Below are positions 34,172 through 43,619 of a stretch of DNA of 64,000 nucleotides, piece after piece. The notes under the pieces were generated by a model. It searched no databases, was not told the DNA's origin, and was given only the letters and a program-made list of their open reading frames with translations. The translations under genes were made by a program, and so were the position numbers. Within the stretch, counting starts at the first letter, position 1. Each line of letters opens with the position of its first letter. Source of the stretch: CAZKGE01 sp964541695 (GTDB taxonomy: Bacteria > Bacillota > Clostridia > Christensenellales > CAG-138); the NCBI GenBank assembly GCA_964541695.1, contig CAZIRB010000001.1:14448-78447 (forward strand). The letters are read 5' to 3'.

Positions 34172-35245
34172 ATGACAGAACGCAAAAACGTCATCCTCTC
34201 CGTGCGCGAATTAAACGTCAAGTTCAATTTGCGCGGCCGCGTGCTGCACGCCATCCGCGGCGTCAACCTCGACGTATACCGCGGCGAGAGCCTCGCCATC
34301 GTCGGGGAGTCCGGCTGCGGCAAGAGCGTGCTGAACAAGAACTTCATCGGCCTGCTCGACCCGAACGGCTTCATCGAGAGCGGCGAGATCCACTACTACG
34401 GCATCGGGGGCGAGGACGTCGACGTGGCCCAGTACCGCCGCGAGCGCGATTGGCTGAAAATCCGCGGCGGCGAGATCTGCATGATATTGCAGGACCCCAT
34501 GACGAGCTTAAACCCCCTCAAGACCATCGGCAGCCAGATCGCCGAGGCCATCCGCCTGCACCAGAAGCTAAAGGGCCGCGCGCTGCATAACGCCGTCGTG
34601 CAGGCGCTTTCCGACGTGGGCATCGAGGAACCGGAGCGCCGCGCGCGCCAGTACCCGCACGAGTTCTCCGGCGGCATGCGGCAGCGCGTGGTGATCGCCA
34701 TCGCGATTGCTTGCAAGCCGAAGATATTGATCTGCGACGAGCCCACGACCGCGCTCGACGTCACGATCCAGGCGCAGATACTGGAGCTGCTCAAGAAGCT
34801 CAAGAAGAAATACGACCTCACGATCATATTTATCACGCACGACCTCGGCGTCGTGGCCAACATCGCCGACCGCGTCGCGGTCATGTACGCGGGCGACATC
34901 GTCGAGATCGGGCTGGCGAACGAGGTCTATTACGACCCGCGCCATCCGTACACGTGGGCGCTATTGAGTTCGCTCCCGCAGCTCGGCGTCAAGGGCCAGG
35001 ACCTGTATTCCATCAAGGGCACGCCGCCGAACCTGTTTATGGAGCTATCCGGCGACGCGTTTGCCGCGCGCAACCCCTCCGCGCTCGCGATCGACTTTGT
35101 CGAGCGCCCGCCGTACTTCGACATTACCGAAACGCACAAGGCGCGCACGTGGTTGCTCGATCCGCGCGCGCCGAAGGTGGAGCCGCCGGTTCACATTCAG
35201 AATCTGCGAACGCAGCATAAAGGGGGTGAGCGCGGTGGAAGGTAA
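34172..35245 (+). CDS. Peptide ABC transporter ATPase (DppD/OppD)
   Basis: The 357-residue protein has Walker A 'GESGCGKSVLNKNFI' (near 48), signature 'EFSGGMRQRVVIAIAIA' (near 162), Walker B 'ILICDEPTTALDVTIQAQIL' and the C-terminal oligopeptide-transport extension with 'HPYTWALLSSLPQL'. The usual Cys cluster of the extension is reduced. The Walker A Thr/Ser position is Ser. ATG 34172 follows AAGGGGGTGA. Confidence 0.93.
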   Translation: MTERKNVILSVRELNVKFNLRGRVLHAIRGVNLDVYRGESLAIVGESGCGKSVLNKNFIGLLDPNGFIESGEIHYYGIGGEDVDVAQYRRERDWLKIRGGEICMILQDPMTSLNPLKTIGSQIAEAIRLHQKLKGRALHNAVVQALSDVGIEEPERRARQYPHEFSGGMRQRVVIAIAIACKPKILICDEPTTALDVTIQAQILELLKKLKKKYDLTIIFITHDLGVVANIADRVAVMYAGDIVEIGLANEVYYDPRHPYTWALLSSLPQLGVKGQDLYSIKGTPPNLFMELSGDAFAARNPSALAIDFVERPPYFDITETHKARTWLLDPRAPKVEPPVHIQNLRTQHKGGERGGR

Positions 35246-36173
35246 GCGCGAGGTGCTGTTGTCCGTGCGCGACCTCGAGGTCACGTTCGGTTCGCGGTTC
35301 CGGCCGTTCAAGGCGGTGCGGGGCGTGTCGTTCGACATCTACCGCGGCGAGACGTTCGGGCTCGTGGGCGAGTCCGGCTCCGGCAAGACGACGATCGGCC
35401 GCGCGATCATGCGCATCCACAAGCCGAGCGGCGGCGAGATCCTCTACAAGGGCGAGCGCATCAGCGGGAAGATCAGCCGCGAGCTGGACCGCAAGGTGAT
35501 CTCCGAGATTCAGATGATATTCCAGGACCCCATGGCGAGCCTGAACGAGCGCGCCAAGGTCGACTATATCGTCGCCGAGGGCACATACAATACGAAAAAG
35601 CGGCTGGCTAGAAGCGAGCGCGCAGAGCTCGTGGAAAAATCGCTGCTCGAGGTCGGGCTTTTGCCGGAGTTTGCGAGCCGCTTCCCGCACGAGTTCTCCG
35701 GCGGACAGCGGCAGCGTATCGGCATTGCGCGCGCTTTGATTATGGAGCCGCAGTTCATCATCGCGGACGAACCGATCTCCGCGCTCGACGTGTCGATCCG
35801 CGCGCAGGTGCTCAACCTCATGAGCAAGCTGCAAAAGGAGCGGGGATTAACGTACCTGTTCATCGCGCACGACCTGTCGGTCATGCGCTTCATCTCGGAC
35901 CGCATCGCGGTCATCCACCGCGGCACGATCGTGGAGCTGGCGGAGTGCGAGAAGCTCTTTAAGCACCCGCTGCACCCGTACACGAAGGCGCTTTTATCCG
36001 CGCTGCCGCTGGCCGACCCGGAGCGCGAGAAGAGGAAGGTGCTCGTCACCTACGACGCGAAAAAGCACGACTACGCTGCCGATAAGCCCGTTTGGGCGGA
36101 GCTGGAGCCGGGGCATTTCGTGCTCGGCAGCCAAAGGGAACTCGACGGCTACCGGGAGGAACTGCAAAAATGA
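35235..36173 (+). CDS. Peptide ABC transporter ATPase (DppF/YkfD/OppF)
   Basis: The 312-residue protein has Walker A 'GESGSGKTTIGRAIMRI', signature 'EFSGGQRQRIGIARALI', Walker B 'FIIADEPISALDVSIRAQVL' and 'HPLHPYTKALLSALP'. It starts at GTG 35235 after AAAGGGGGTGAG, a ribosome site nearly identical to that of the preceding gene, and overlaps the end of that gene by 11 bases. The B. subtilis ykf operon has the equivalent ykfD. Confidence 0.92.
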   Translation: MEGKREVLLSVRDLEVTFGSRFRPFKAVRGVSFDIYRGETFGLVGESGSGKTTIGRAIMRIHKPSGGEILYKGERISGKISRELDRKVISEIQMIFQDPMASLNERAKVDYIVAEGTYNTKKRLARSERAELVEKSLLEVGLLPEFASRFPHEFSGGQRQRIGIARALIMEPQFIIADEPISALDVSIRAQVLNLMSKLQKERGLTYLFIAHDLSVMRFISDRIAVIHRGTIVELAECEKLFKHPLHPYTKALLSALPLADPEREKRKVLVTYDAKKHDYAADKPVWAELEPGHFVLGSQRELDGYREELQK

Positions 36174-36994
36174 CAAACATCAAAACCGCGCTCGTCTCCT
36201 CGATGATCGCGCCGCTGTACTGCGTGCCCGCGCGCGGCGGCGAATTGGACGACGAGGCGCTCTACGGCATGAAGGTCGAGCTGCTCGAAGCGCACGAGGA
36301 CGATTGCTACCGCATCCGCGCGCCGTACGGCTACGAGACGTTCTGCGGCGCGGAGCACCTGTGCTTCGACGCGGCGGAGATCGAGCGATACAACCCGCAA
36401 AACCGCAAAATGGTCGCCTCCGCGACGCTCGATGTCATGGCTGCGCCCGGCGTGCGCGCGGGGCATTTAATGACGGTGACACTCGGCGCGACGCTCGAGG
36501 TGCTCGGCGCGGACGACGGCGGCTGGACGCGCGTGCGGCTCATCGGCGGCCGGGAGGGGTACGTGCGCAGCTCGCACCTTTGCGCGTTCCACACGAGCAT
36601 GCACGGCGACGAGGCGCATTTTCGGGACAACGTAGTCGCGTGGGCCAAGCGCTTCCTGGGTTCGCAGTACCGCTGGGGCGGGCGGACGCCGCTCGGCGTC
36701 GACTGCTCGGGGCTGTGCTCCGCGGCGTACTACATGTGCGGCGTGTCAATCTACCGCAACGCGTCGATCCAGGACGGGTACCCGATCCGTCCGATCGCGC
36801 GCGAGCGGATGCAAAAGGGCGACCTGCTGTTTTTTAAGGGACATGTCGCCATGTATATGGGCGACGGCAAGTATATCCATTCCACCGGTCGCGCGGGCGA
36901 CGACGGCGTGGTGATCAACAGCCTTAATCCAACTGACCCCGACTACCGCGAGGACCTGGCGGGCGGCATCCTCGCGATCGGGTCGATATTTTAG
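36170..36994 (+). CDS. NlpC/P60 endopeptidase with SH3b domains (YkfC-like gamma-D-Glu-L-diamino-acid peptidase)
   Basis: The 274-residue protein has two SH3b-like domains (about 1-75 and 80-140) and a C-terminal C40 domain with nucleophile Cys179 in 'GVDCSGLC', His225 in 'KGHVAMYMG' and His237 in 'YIHSTG'. There is no signal peptide, so it acts on imported peptides as YkfC does, cutting L-Ala-gamma-D-Glu from stem peptides. Its ATG overlaps the ATPase stop (ATGA), so it is translationally coupled to the transporter. Confidence 0.9.
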   Translation: MTNIKTALVSSMIAPLYCVPARGGELDDEALYGMKVELLEAHEDDCYRIRAPYGYETFCGAEHLCFDAAEIERYNPQNRKMVASATLDVMAAPGVRAGHLMTVTLGATLEVLGADDGGWTRVRLIGGREGYVRSSHLCAFHTSMHGDEAHFRDNVVAWAKRFLGSQYRWGGRTPLGVDCSGLCSAAYYMCGVSIYRNASIQDGYPIRPIARERMQKGDLLFFKGHVAMYMGDGKYIHSTGRAGDDGVVINSLNPTDPDYREDLAGGILAIGSIF

Positions 36995-37046
36995 CCGCCG
37001 CGCGCGGGGTCAAACCGGCAGACAAGAGGAGGTACGTGTAAGCTAT

Positions 37047-38432
37047 ATGGGCGTCAACGAGTATTTCAAGTATCTTTCCGTCGGCCTTCCGGCCGACATC
37101 GAGCGCTGCAAGCAGCACGGCGACTTTGCGCGCGCGATCCGGCTGATCGATAATAGGCTTGCCGGGAACGTGCCGGAGCCGCTGAAAAAATGCCTGACCG
37201 TCGAGCGTGAGATCATGCTGCGCCTGGCGGACAACTATCCGTACACGCGCGAGCAGGCGCTCGCGATCATCCGCGCGGACGTGCCGGACTTTTCCGACGC
37301 GGAGTTTACCGAATACGTCGACGGCCGGAAGATCGACTGGATCTATGTCGGCGGCGAGGAGCGGTATTTCGACCGCTTCTACCAAACGCTCCTCAAGGTG
37401 AACGCCGACTTTGCGCGCCGCGCGGCCGCGCACCGCAAAAGCGACGCGGACGACGATGTGGCCGCTAAGGAGCGCGCGCTCCTTGCCGGCACGATCGAGG
37501 AAATGAAACAGAACGGCCGCGCGAGCTACCGCTTCCGCATCCGCGCGTCGCTGAAGGTCAACGACGACAAGTTCGTGCCCGGCAAAAAGCTGCGCGTATA
37601 CCTGCCCGTGCCGGCGGCCTGCCGGCAGACGAGCGGCGTCGTGCTGCACGATATGACCGACCTGCCGCACCGGCTCGCGCCCGCGTCCGCGGCGCAGCGG
37701 ACGATCTGCTTTACGGCCGTGCCTCAGCAGAACACGGAGTTCTTCGTCGACTACTCGTTCACAAACACGGTCTATTACACGGACGCGTACCATGCGGCCG
37801 GCCATCCGGGCGTATACGACTTCGACGTGCACGAGCAGCAGCCGCACATCGTGTTCTCGCCGTGCATCCAGGAGCTTGCCCGCTCGCTGTGCGCGCACAC
37901 GGACGACCCCATGGAGAAGGCGCGCTGCTTCTACGACTTTATTACAAAGAACGTGAAGTACTCGTTCATGCGCGATTATTTCTGCTTAACCGGCATCGCG
38001 GAACACTGCGCGCGGAGCCTTACCGGGGACTGCGGCGTGCAGGCGCTGCTATTCATCACGCTGTGCCGCGCGGCGGGCATACCGGCCCGGTGGCAGAGCG
38101 CGCTGTTTGCTTCGCCGCTCTCCGTCGGCGCGCACGACTGGGCGGAGTTCTACGTCGAGCCGTACGGCTGGCTGTTTGCGGACCCGTCGTTCGGCGGCGG
38201 CTCGGAGCGGCAGGGGAACGAAGCGCAGCGGCAGTTCTACTTCGGCAACCTCGACCCGTTCCGCATGGTCGCCAACCGGGAGTTTTACGCGCCGTTCGTG
38301 CCGGACATGGCGTTCTTCCGCGGCGACCCGTACGACAACCAGACGGGCGAAGCGGAGTATGAGGACGGCCCGCTGTGCCACGACGACTGCGCGCGCAGCC
38401 AGGTGATGCTGGACTGGAAAAAAATCATCTAG
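37047..38432 (+). CDS. Cytoplasmic transglutaminase-like (papain-fold) protein
   Basis: The 461-residue protein has an N-terminal helical region (1-160), a beta-rich middle (160-270) and a transglutaminase core with a likely triad Cys329 ('LTGDCGVQALLF'), His363 ('GAHDWAEFYV') and Asp379 ('WLFADPSF'). No signal peptide is present, so it acts inside the cell. In this position it is probably a peptidase or amidase on imported cell-wall peptides rather than a cross-linker (inference). It follows the NlpC/P60 gene by 52 bases. Confidence 0.85.
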   Translation: MGVNEYFKYLSVGLPADIERCKQHGDFARAIRLIDNRLAGNVPEPLKKCLTVEREIMLRLADNYPYTREQALAIIRADVPDFSDAEFTEYVDGRKIDWIYVGGEERYFDRFYQTLLKVNADFARRAAAHRKSDADDDVAAKERALLAGTIEEMKQNGRASYRFRIRASLKVNDDKFVPGKKLRVYLPVPAACRQTSGVVLHDMTDLPHRLAPASAAQRTICFTAVPQQNTEFFVDYSFTNTVYYTDAYHAAGHPGVYDFDVHEQQPHIVFSPCIQELARSLCAHTDDPMEKARCFYDFITKNVKYSFMRDYFCLTGIAEHCARSLTGDCGVQALLFITLCRAAGIPARWQSALFASPLSVGAHDWAEFYVEPYGWLFADPSFGGGSERQGNEAQRQFYFGNLDPFRMVANREFYAPFVPDMAFFRGDPYDNQTGEAEYEDGPLCHDDCARSQVMLDWKKII

Positions 38433-38564
38433 CGCGGCGTTTTGCGACTGGATTTTCGTTCCAAGCGGAGCCGTTTTCGTGTATAATCGGTTCCATAGCG
38501 ATAAAGAAATGGAGAGCCGGAGGCCTTCCCATGTTACGGAACGTCTCCGGCGACGTATGGAGCC

Positions 38565-39509
38565 GTGAAACTGATCGATCTGCACGCGGACACCGTGTCC
38601 GGCCTCTTTAAAACGCGCAGCACGAACCTCGACCGCGCGCCGGATATGCACGTCGACCTCGAGCGCCTGAAAAAGGCCGACTCGCTCGTGCAGTGCTTCG
38701 CGCTGTTCAACGAGAGCCTCGACCCCGACACGTTCGAGGGCTGGAAGGCGTTCTACGCGTTCTACCGCGAGATCCTGGCAAAGCACGAGGACAAGCTCGC
38801 CGTGATCCTGCATTACGACGACATCGCGCGCGCAAGAGGCGAGGGGAAGGTCGGCGTGATGATCACCGTCGAGGACGCGCGGCCCTGTTTTGGCGACGTG
38901 GGGCGGCTCGACGAGATGGTGGCCTTCGGTGCGCGCATCCTATCGCTGACGTGGAACTACGAGACCTGCTTTGCGTACCCAAACAGCGCGGACAAAGACG
39001 AGCACCTGCGCGGGCTCAAGCCCCTCGGCCGCGACGCGGTCGAGAGGCTGAACGATCTTCCCTGCCTGCTCGACGTGTCGCATCTCTCGCTCGGCGGCAC
39101 GCTCGAGGCGCTGCGACTTGCCCGCAAGCCCGTCGTCGCGTCGCACTCGAACGCGTATGTCGTCACCCCGCACCAGCGCAACCTAACGGACGAGGAGATC
39201 CGCGGCATCGCCGACACCGGCGGCGTCATCGGCATCAATCTTTTACCGGAGTTTTTGAGCGCGGACGGCGAGGCGGACTTTGAAAAGACGGCGCGCCACA
39301 TTGCGCACATCCGCAAGGTCGGCGGCGGCGATGTGCTGGCTGTCGGCACGGACTTCGACGGCTTCGAGCACCCGCACCAGGACATTAAAGACGTGTCCGA
39401 CATGCCGAAATGGGCGGACTGGCTGCTCGAAAACGGCTTCAGCCTAGACTTTGTCGAGGGGATGTTTTTTAAAAACGCCCTCCGCGTATTTCGGGAGGTG
39501 CTCCGGTAA
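38565..39509 (+). CDS. Membrane dipeptidase family (peptidase M19)
   Basis: The 314-residue protein has all the zinc ligands of renal-type dipeptidase: 'DLHADT' at the N-terminus, Glu in 'ITVEDARP', His in 'LDVSHLS' and 'VASHSN', and Asp in 'GTDFDG'. M19 enzymes cleave dipeptides with L- or D-residues at the second position, suitable for L-Ala-D-Glu. The start is GTG 38565, directly at the 'KLIDLHADT' strand; the ribosome site is weak (GGAG two bases away). The stop overlaps the next ATG (TAATG). Confidence 0.92.
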   Translation: MKLIDLHADTVSGLFKTRSTNLDRAPDMHVDLERLKKADSLVQCFALFNESLDPDTFEGWKAFYAFYREILAKHEDKLAVILHYDDIARARGEGKVGVMITVEDARPCFGDVGRLDEMVAFGARILSLTWNYETCFAYPNSADKDEHLRGLKPLGRDAVERLNDLPCLLDVSHLSLGGTLEALRLARKPVVASHSNAYVVTPHQRNLTDEEIRGIADTGGVIGINLLPEFLSADGEADFEKTARHIAHIRKVGGGDVLAVGTDFDGFEHPHQDIKDVSDMPKWADWLLENGFSLDFVEGMFFKNALRVFREVLR

Positions 39510-40561
39510 TGGCCAGGGAACGCAGGCGGATCCGCGAATGGATGGACGTGCCAGGCCGGCTCGAACCGGGCGAACGCAACGCGATCACCGACGTGCCGGG
39601 CGTGCTCGTGGGCCACAAGACGATCTGGAAGGGCGACTCCGTGCGCACGGGCGTGACGGTGATCCGCCCGCACGGCGGCGACGTATACCACGTGCAGACG
39701 CCCTGCGCCGTGTACGCGGGCAACGGCTACGGCAAACTGACCGGCAGCATGCAGGTGCACGAGCTCGGCGTGCTGGAGTCGATGATCGGCCTGACGAACA
39801 CATTGTCCGTGCCGCAGGTCGCGCAGGGCATCCTGATGGCGCAGCAGCCGCTGATGACGCCCGGCGACGGCACGATGAACGTGCTCGTCGGCGAGACAAA
39901 CGACGGGTACCTGAGCGACATCCGCGGCTTCCACGTCACGCCCGCGCACGTGCTCGAGGCGATCGCAGCGTTCTCGGCGGACGTGCCGGAGGGCGCGGTC
40001 GGCGCGGGCACCGGCACGACGTGCTACGGCTTTAAGGGCGGCATCGGCACCGCGTCGCGCGTCGTGCGCGGCAAATACCTCGGCGAAAAGAAGGATTACA
40101 CGGTCGGCGCGCTTTTGCAGACGAACTTCGGCGGAAACCTGAACATCTACGGCCATCAGCTCCCGTTCGAGCCGCTGCCGGAGCCGGACCCCGCGGGCTC
40201 GTGCATGATCATTCTCGCGACCGACGCGCCGGTCGACGCGCGGCAGCTGCTGCGCATCGCAAAGCGCGGCATCGTCGGCATGGCGATGACCGGTTCGTAT
40301 TTAAGCAACGGCAGCGGCGACTTTGCGGTCGCGTTCTCGAACTGCCCGGAGAACCTTTACGATGCACGCGACGCGCATATCCACGCGTACGCGCGGCTGT
40401 CGGATTCGCAGCTCAATCCGCTGTTCGAAGCGGCCGTGGACGCTGTTCGCGAGGCGGTGTACAACTCCCTGACCATGGCGGCCGACGTTGCGGGCTACCA
40501 GGGCCATCGCCGCGACGCGTTCGATATCACGGATTACGCAGCACTTATTCCGCTCAAATAG
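39509..40561 (+). CDS. DmpA/P1-type aminopeptidase (peptidase S58)
   Basis: The 350-residue protein is a DmpA-fold N-terminal nucleophile hydrolase. 'RNAITDVPGVLVGHKTI', 'PCAVYAGNGYGKLTGS', 'GAGTGTTCYGFKGGIG' and the Gly-Ser processing site in 'AGSCMIILATDAP' (about 231-232) match the family, in which autocleavage exposes the Ser. DmpA enzymes release N-terminal D- or beta-amino acids. Its ATG overlaps the M19 stop codon. Confidence 0.9.
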   Translation: MARERRRIREWMDVPGRLEPGERNAITDVPGVLVGHKTIWKGDSVRTGVTVIRPHGGDVYHVQTPCAVYAGNGYGKLTGSMQVHELGVLESMIGLTNTLSVPQVAQGILMAQQPLMTPGDGTMNVLVGETNDGYLSDIRGFHVTPAHVLEAIAAFSADVPEGAVGAGTGTTCYGFKGGIGTASRVVRGKYLGEKKDYTVGALLQTNFGGNLNIYGHQLPFEPLPEPDPAGSCMIILATDAPVDARQLLRIAKRGIVGMAMTGSYLSNGSGDFAVAFSNCPENLYDARDAHIHAYARLSDSQLNPLFEAAVDAVREAVYNSLTMAADVAGYQGHRRDAFDITDYAALIPLK

Positions 40562-40571
40562 GAGGACGCGT

Positions 40572-41615
40572 TTGGACGCATTTGAAATTCTGTCCGATCT
40601 GACCACGGTCTGCGGCGTGACCGGCGCCGAGGAGCGCGTGGCGGACGCGGTCGAGCGGCAGTTTCGCCGCTTTACGGCGGACATCCGCCGCGACGCGCTC
40701 GGCAACGTGGTCGGGGTCATCGGAAATAAAGGGCCCATGCTGATCGTCTGCGCGCACATGGACGAGGTCGGCATGCTGGTGACCAAGATCGAGGACGACG
40801 GCCTTTTGCGGCTCTGCCCCGCGGGCGGCGTGGACGCGCGCGTGCTGCCCGGGCATGAGGTGCACGTGCACGGCCGGGAAACGCTGCCCGCCGTCGTCGG
40901 CGCGACGCCGCCGCACCTGGCCGAAGGCGACGAGCCGTCCGCGTATACGTTTGACGAGCTGCTCTGCGACACGGGGCTCAGCCCTGAGCATGTGCGGGAG
41001 CTCGTCTCGGTCGGCGACGCGGTCACGTACGCGCTGGTTCCGCCGATCAGGCTGCAAAACGGCCGCGTCGCGGGCAAGAGCTTCGACGACCGCGCGCTGA
41101 TTACGGCCGAGATCCTCGCCATGGAACGGCTTGCCGGCGAGGACCTCAACTGCCGCGTCGCGTTTGCCGCGACAACGCAGGAGGAGGTCGGCCAGCGCGG
41201 CGCGTTCATCGCGACGTTCCTCACCGAGGCGGACCTGGGCATCGCGCTGGACGTCACGCACGCGCCGACGCCCGGCACGAAACCGTTCGGCACGACGGAG
41301 CTGGACAGGCTCGCCATCACAACCGGCACGAACATCCATCCGAAGCTGTACGCGTGGCTGGTGGAACTTGCCGCGCGCGAGGGCATCCCGTTCGAGCCGG
41401 AGGCCTGCGTGGGCAAGACCGGCACGGACGCCTGGACGATGCAGGTGCAGCGCGGCGGCGTGCCGTCCGCGCTCGTTTCGGTGCCGCTACGATACATGCA
41501 CACGAGCGTCGAGACGATCGACCTGGCCACGCTCGACCGCTGCGTCGACCTCTTATGCGCGTTTATCCGCGCGCTCGACGGGGGATGGGAGGAAAAGCTT
41601 TGCTTGGACGATTAG
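40572..41615 (+). CDS. M42 metallo-aminopeptidase, paralogue 1 (complete active site)
   Basis: The 347-residue protein has 'CAHMDEVG', 'KSFDDRALI', 'TQEEVGQRG', 'ALDVTHAP' and 'YMHTSVETID', i.e. all metal and catalytic positions of M42/TET peptidases. The start is TTG 40572, eight bases after GGAGGA; upstream in-frame codons lie within the preceding gene. It is the first of four consecutive M42 genes. Confidence 0.9.
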   Translation: MDAFEILSDLTTVCGVTGAEERVADAVERQFRRFTADIRRDALGNVVGVIGNKGPMLIVCAHMDEVGMLVTKIEDDGLLRLCPAGGVDARVLPGHEVHVHGRETLPAVVGATPPHLAEGDEPSAYTFDELLCDTGLSPEHVRELVSVGDAVTYALVPPIRLQNGRVAGKSFDDRALITAEILAMERLAGEDLNCRVAFAATTQEEVGQRGAFIATFLTEADLGIALDVTHAPTPGTKPFGTTELDRLAITTGTNIHPKLYAWLVELAAREGIPFEPEACVGKTGTDAWTMQVQRGGVPSALVSVPLRYMHTSVETIDLATLDRCVDLLCAFIRALDGGWEEKLCLDD

Positions 41616-42628
41616 AGGCGCTGTCAAACATTGCGGGCGTGTCCGGCGACGAGGCGCGCGTGCGCCGGTATATCCGCGCCGAGGTCGCGCCGTACGCCGA
41701 CGAGACGAGCGTCGACTCGATCGGCAATCTCTACGCCATACGACACGGCGGCGGTCCGCGCGTCATGCTCGCCGCGCACATGGACGAGGTCGGCATGCAG
41801 GTAAACGGCGTGCTGGAAAACGGGCTGCTTAGCTACCTGCAGGCGGGAATCGACCCGCGCGTGGCCGTGAGCAAGCGTGTTTTGGTGGGCGAGGCCGCCA
41901 TCCCGGGCGTGATCGGTGCCAAGGCGCACCATCTGCAGAAAAAGAAGGATTTCGAGCACGTGCTCGGCCACGACGAGCTGTTCATCGACATCGGCGCAAA
42001 GAACCGCGAGGACGCGCTCAAGTACATCAAGATCGGCGACTACGCGTGCTTTGCCACAACGTTTTCGCGCTTTGGTGACGGGCTAGTTAAGGGCAAGGCG
42101 CTCGACGACCGCGCCGGCTGCGCGATTTTGATGGAGCTTCTTAAAAACCGCTACGACTGCGAACTTGTCGCGGTGTTTACGGTGCAGGAGGAGGTCGGCT
42201 GCCGCGGCGCGGAGGTCGCGGTGCAGCGCGCAAGGCCGGACCTCGCGCTCGTGCTCGAGGGCACGACGGCCAACGACGTGCCCGGCGTGCCGGAGCATAA
42301 GCAGGTGACCTGCGTGGGCAAGGGCGCGGCGATATCGGTCATGGATCGCGGCACGATCGTGCGCGAACGGCTGCTTGCGGCGCTGAAGACCTGCGCGGAG
42401 CAAAACGGCGTCCCGTACCAGTTCCGCCGCGGCGCACTGGGCGGCACGGACGCATCCATGATTCACAAAGCGCTTACCGGCTGCGCGTCGGGCGGCATTT
42501 CCGTGCCGTGCCGGTACATCCATTCGCCGTGCAGCGTCGCGGCTATTCAAGATTTTAAGAGCGCGTACCGGCTCGCGGACGCGTTTTTGCGGACAAAAGC
42601 GTTTAACGAGGTGCTATGCCATGAATAA
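41600..42628 (+). CDS. M42 metallo-aminopeptidase, paralogue 2
   Basis: The 342-residue protein keeps 'AAHMDEVG', 'KALDDRAGC', 'VQEEVGCRGA', a Glu in the D235 position ('LVLEGTTAND') and 'YIHSPCS'. It is therefore probably active with one conservative ligand change. TTG 41600 after GGGAGG is the likely start and overlaps the previous gene by 16 bases; ATG 41586 is the alternative. Confidence 0.88.
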   Translation: MLGRLEALSNIAGVSGDEARVRRYIRAEVAPYADETSVDSIGNLYAIRHGGGPRVMLAAHMDEVGMQVNGVLENGLLSYLQAGIDPRVAVSKRVLVGEAAIPGVIGAKAHHLQKKKDFEHVLGHDELFIDIGAKNREDALKYIKIGDYACFATTFSRFGDGLVKGKALDDRAGCAILMELLKNRYDCELVAVFTVQEEVGCRGAEVAVQRARPDLALVLEGTTANDVPGVPEHKQVTCVGKGAAISVMDRGTIVRERLLAALKTCAEQNGVPYQFRRGALGGTDASMIHKALTGCASGGISVPCRYIHSPCSVAAIQDFKSAYRLADAFLRTKAFNEVLCHE

Positions 42629-43610
42629 ACAGGAAGTATCGGCGCTTTGCGCCGCGTTCGGCCCGTCGGGCCGCGAGGAGGACGTCTGCGCTCTGATCCG
42701 CAATATAACGGGGGGGCTGGCCGACGAAACGCGCGTCGACGCGCTCGGCAATCTGATCCTGCATAAAAAGGGGACCCCGGGAAAACGGCTGATGCTGTGC
42801 GCGCACATGGACACGGCGGGCCTCATCGTGACCGACGTCGACGAGCGCGGCTTTCTGCGCTTTTCCGCCGTGGGCGAGCTCGAGATCGCGCTCGTTCCCG
42901 GCCGGCACGTGCGGTTTAAGAATGGACAGCGCGGCGTGACGTTCTTCGAGACCGCGGACAAGACCGTGGCAAAAGCGGTGGCGGCGGACATGTTCATCGA
43001 CGTCGGCGCCAACAGCTTGGCCGAGGCGCGGCGCGTTGCGGACATCGGCGACATGGCCGTGTTCGATATGCCGTTTGCGGACCTAGGGGACCGCGTCGCC
43101 TGCGCGGCCGTGTCGGACCGCCTGGGCTGCGCCGTGCTGATCGAGTGTCTGCGGCGCGTGCAATCGCGGCACGACCTGTTCTTCGTGTTCTCCGCGCAGG
43201 AGCGCGTGGGCGGCCGCGGCGCGGGCGCCGCGGCGTACGTTATCCGGCCGGACGCCGCCGTCAACGTGCACGCCGGCCAGGCCGGCGATGCGCCGAACGC
43301 GAAGCGCGCCTGCCTTGCGCTCGGCAAGGGGCCGGGCGTCGAGGTCATGGACCAGACCGCCATCGTGCCCGCGCACATGCGAGAAAAGCTCCGGCAGGCG
43401 GCCGAGCGCGCTGGCGTGCCGTACCAGAACGACGTGCTGCGGCGCGGCGGCTCGGACACGTTCCCGATCCAGCGCACGCTTGCCGGCGTGCCGACGGGCG
43501 TCGTGTCGCTCCCCGCGCGCTATCTCGGCTCCTGTGCGGAGACGGTCGATCTTTCGGACGCGGATAGCGCGGTAAAGCTGCTTTGCGCGTTCGCCGAGGG
43601 CGAGTTTTAG
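42621..43610 (+). CDS. M42-family paralogue 3 with degenerate metal site
   Basis: The 329-residue protein is full-length and keeps 'CAHMDTAG' (His62) and the catalytic-base Glu194. Against its neighbours, the first Asp of DDR is Ser165 ('VSDRLGC'), the second Glu of QEEVG is Arg195 ('AQERVGGRG'), the distal Asp is Asn215 ('VNVHAG'), and the final His is Gly303 ('YLGSCAE'). Most of the dinuclear metal site is gone, so ordinary aminopeptidase activity is unlikely. The frame is intact, so it is not a simple pseudogene; a structural or regulatory subunit of a mixed TET complex is plausible. It overlaps the preceding gene by 8 bases. Confidence 0.85.
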   Translation: MNKQEVSALCAAFGPSGREEDVCALIRNITGGLADETRVDALGNLILHKKGTPGKRLMLCAHMDTAGLIVTDVDERGFLRFSAVGELEIALVPGRHVRFKNGQRGVTFFETADKTVAKAVAADMFIDVGANSLAEARRVADIGDMAVFDMPFADLGDRVACAAVSDRLGCAVLIECLRRVQSRHDLFFVFSAQERVGGRGAGAAAYVIRPDAAVNVHAGQAGDAPNAKRACLALGKGPGVEVMDQTAIVPAHMREKLRQAAERAGVPYQNDVLRRGGSDTFPIQRTLAGVPTGVVSLPARYLGSCAETVDLSDADSAVKLLCAFAEGEF

Positions 43611-43619
43611 GGGGAGAAC

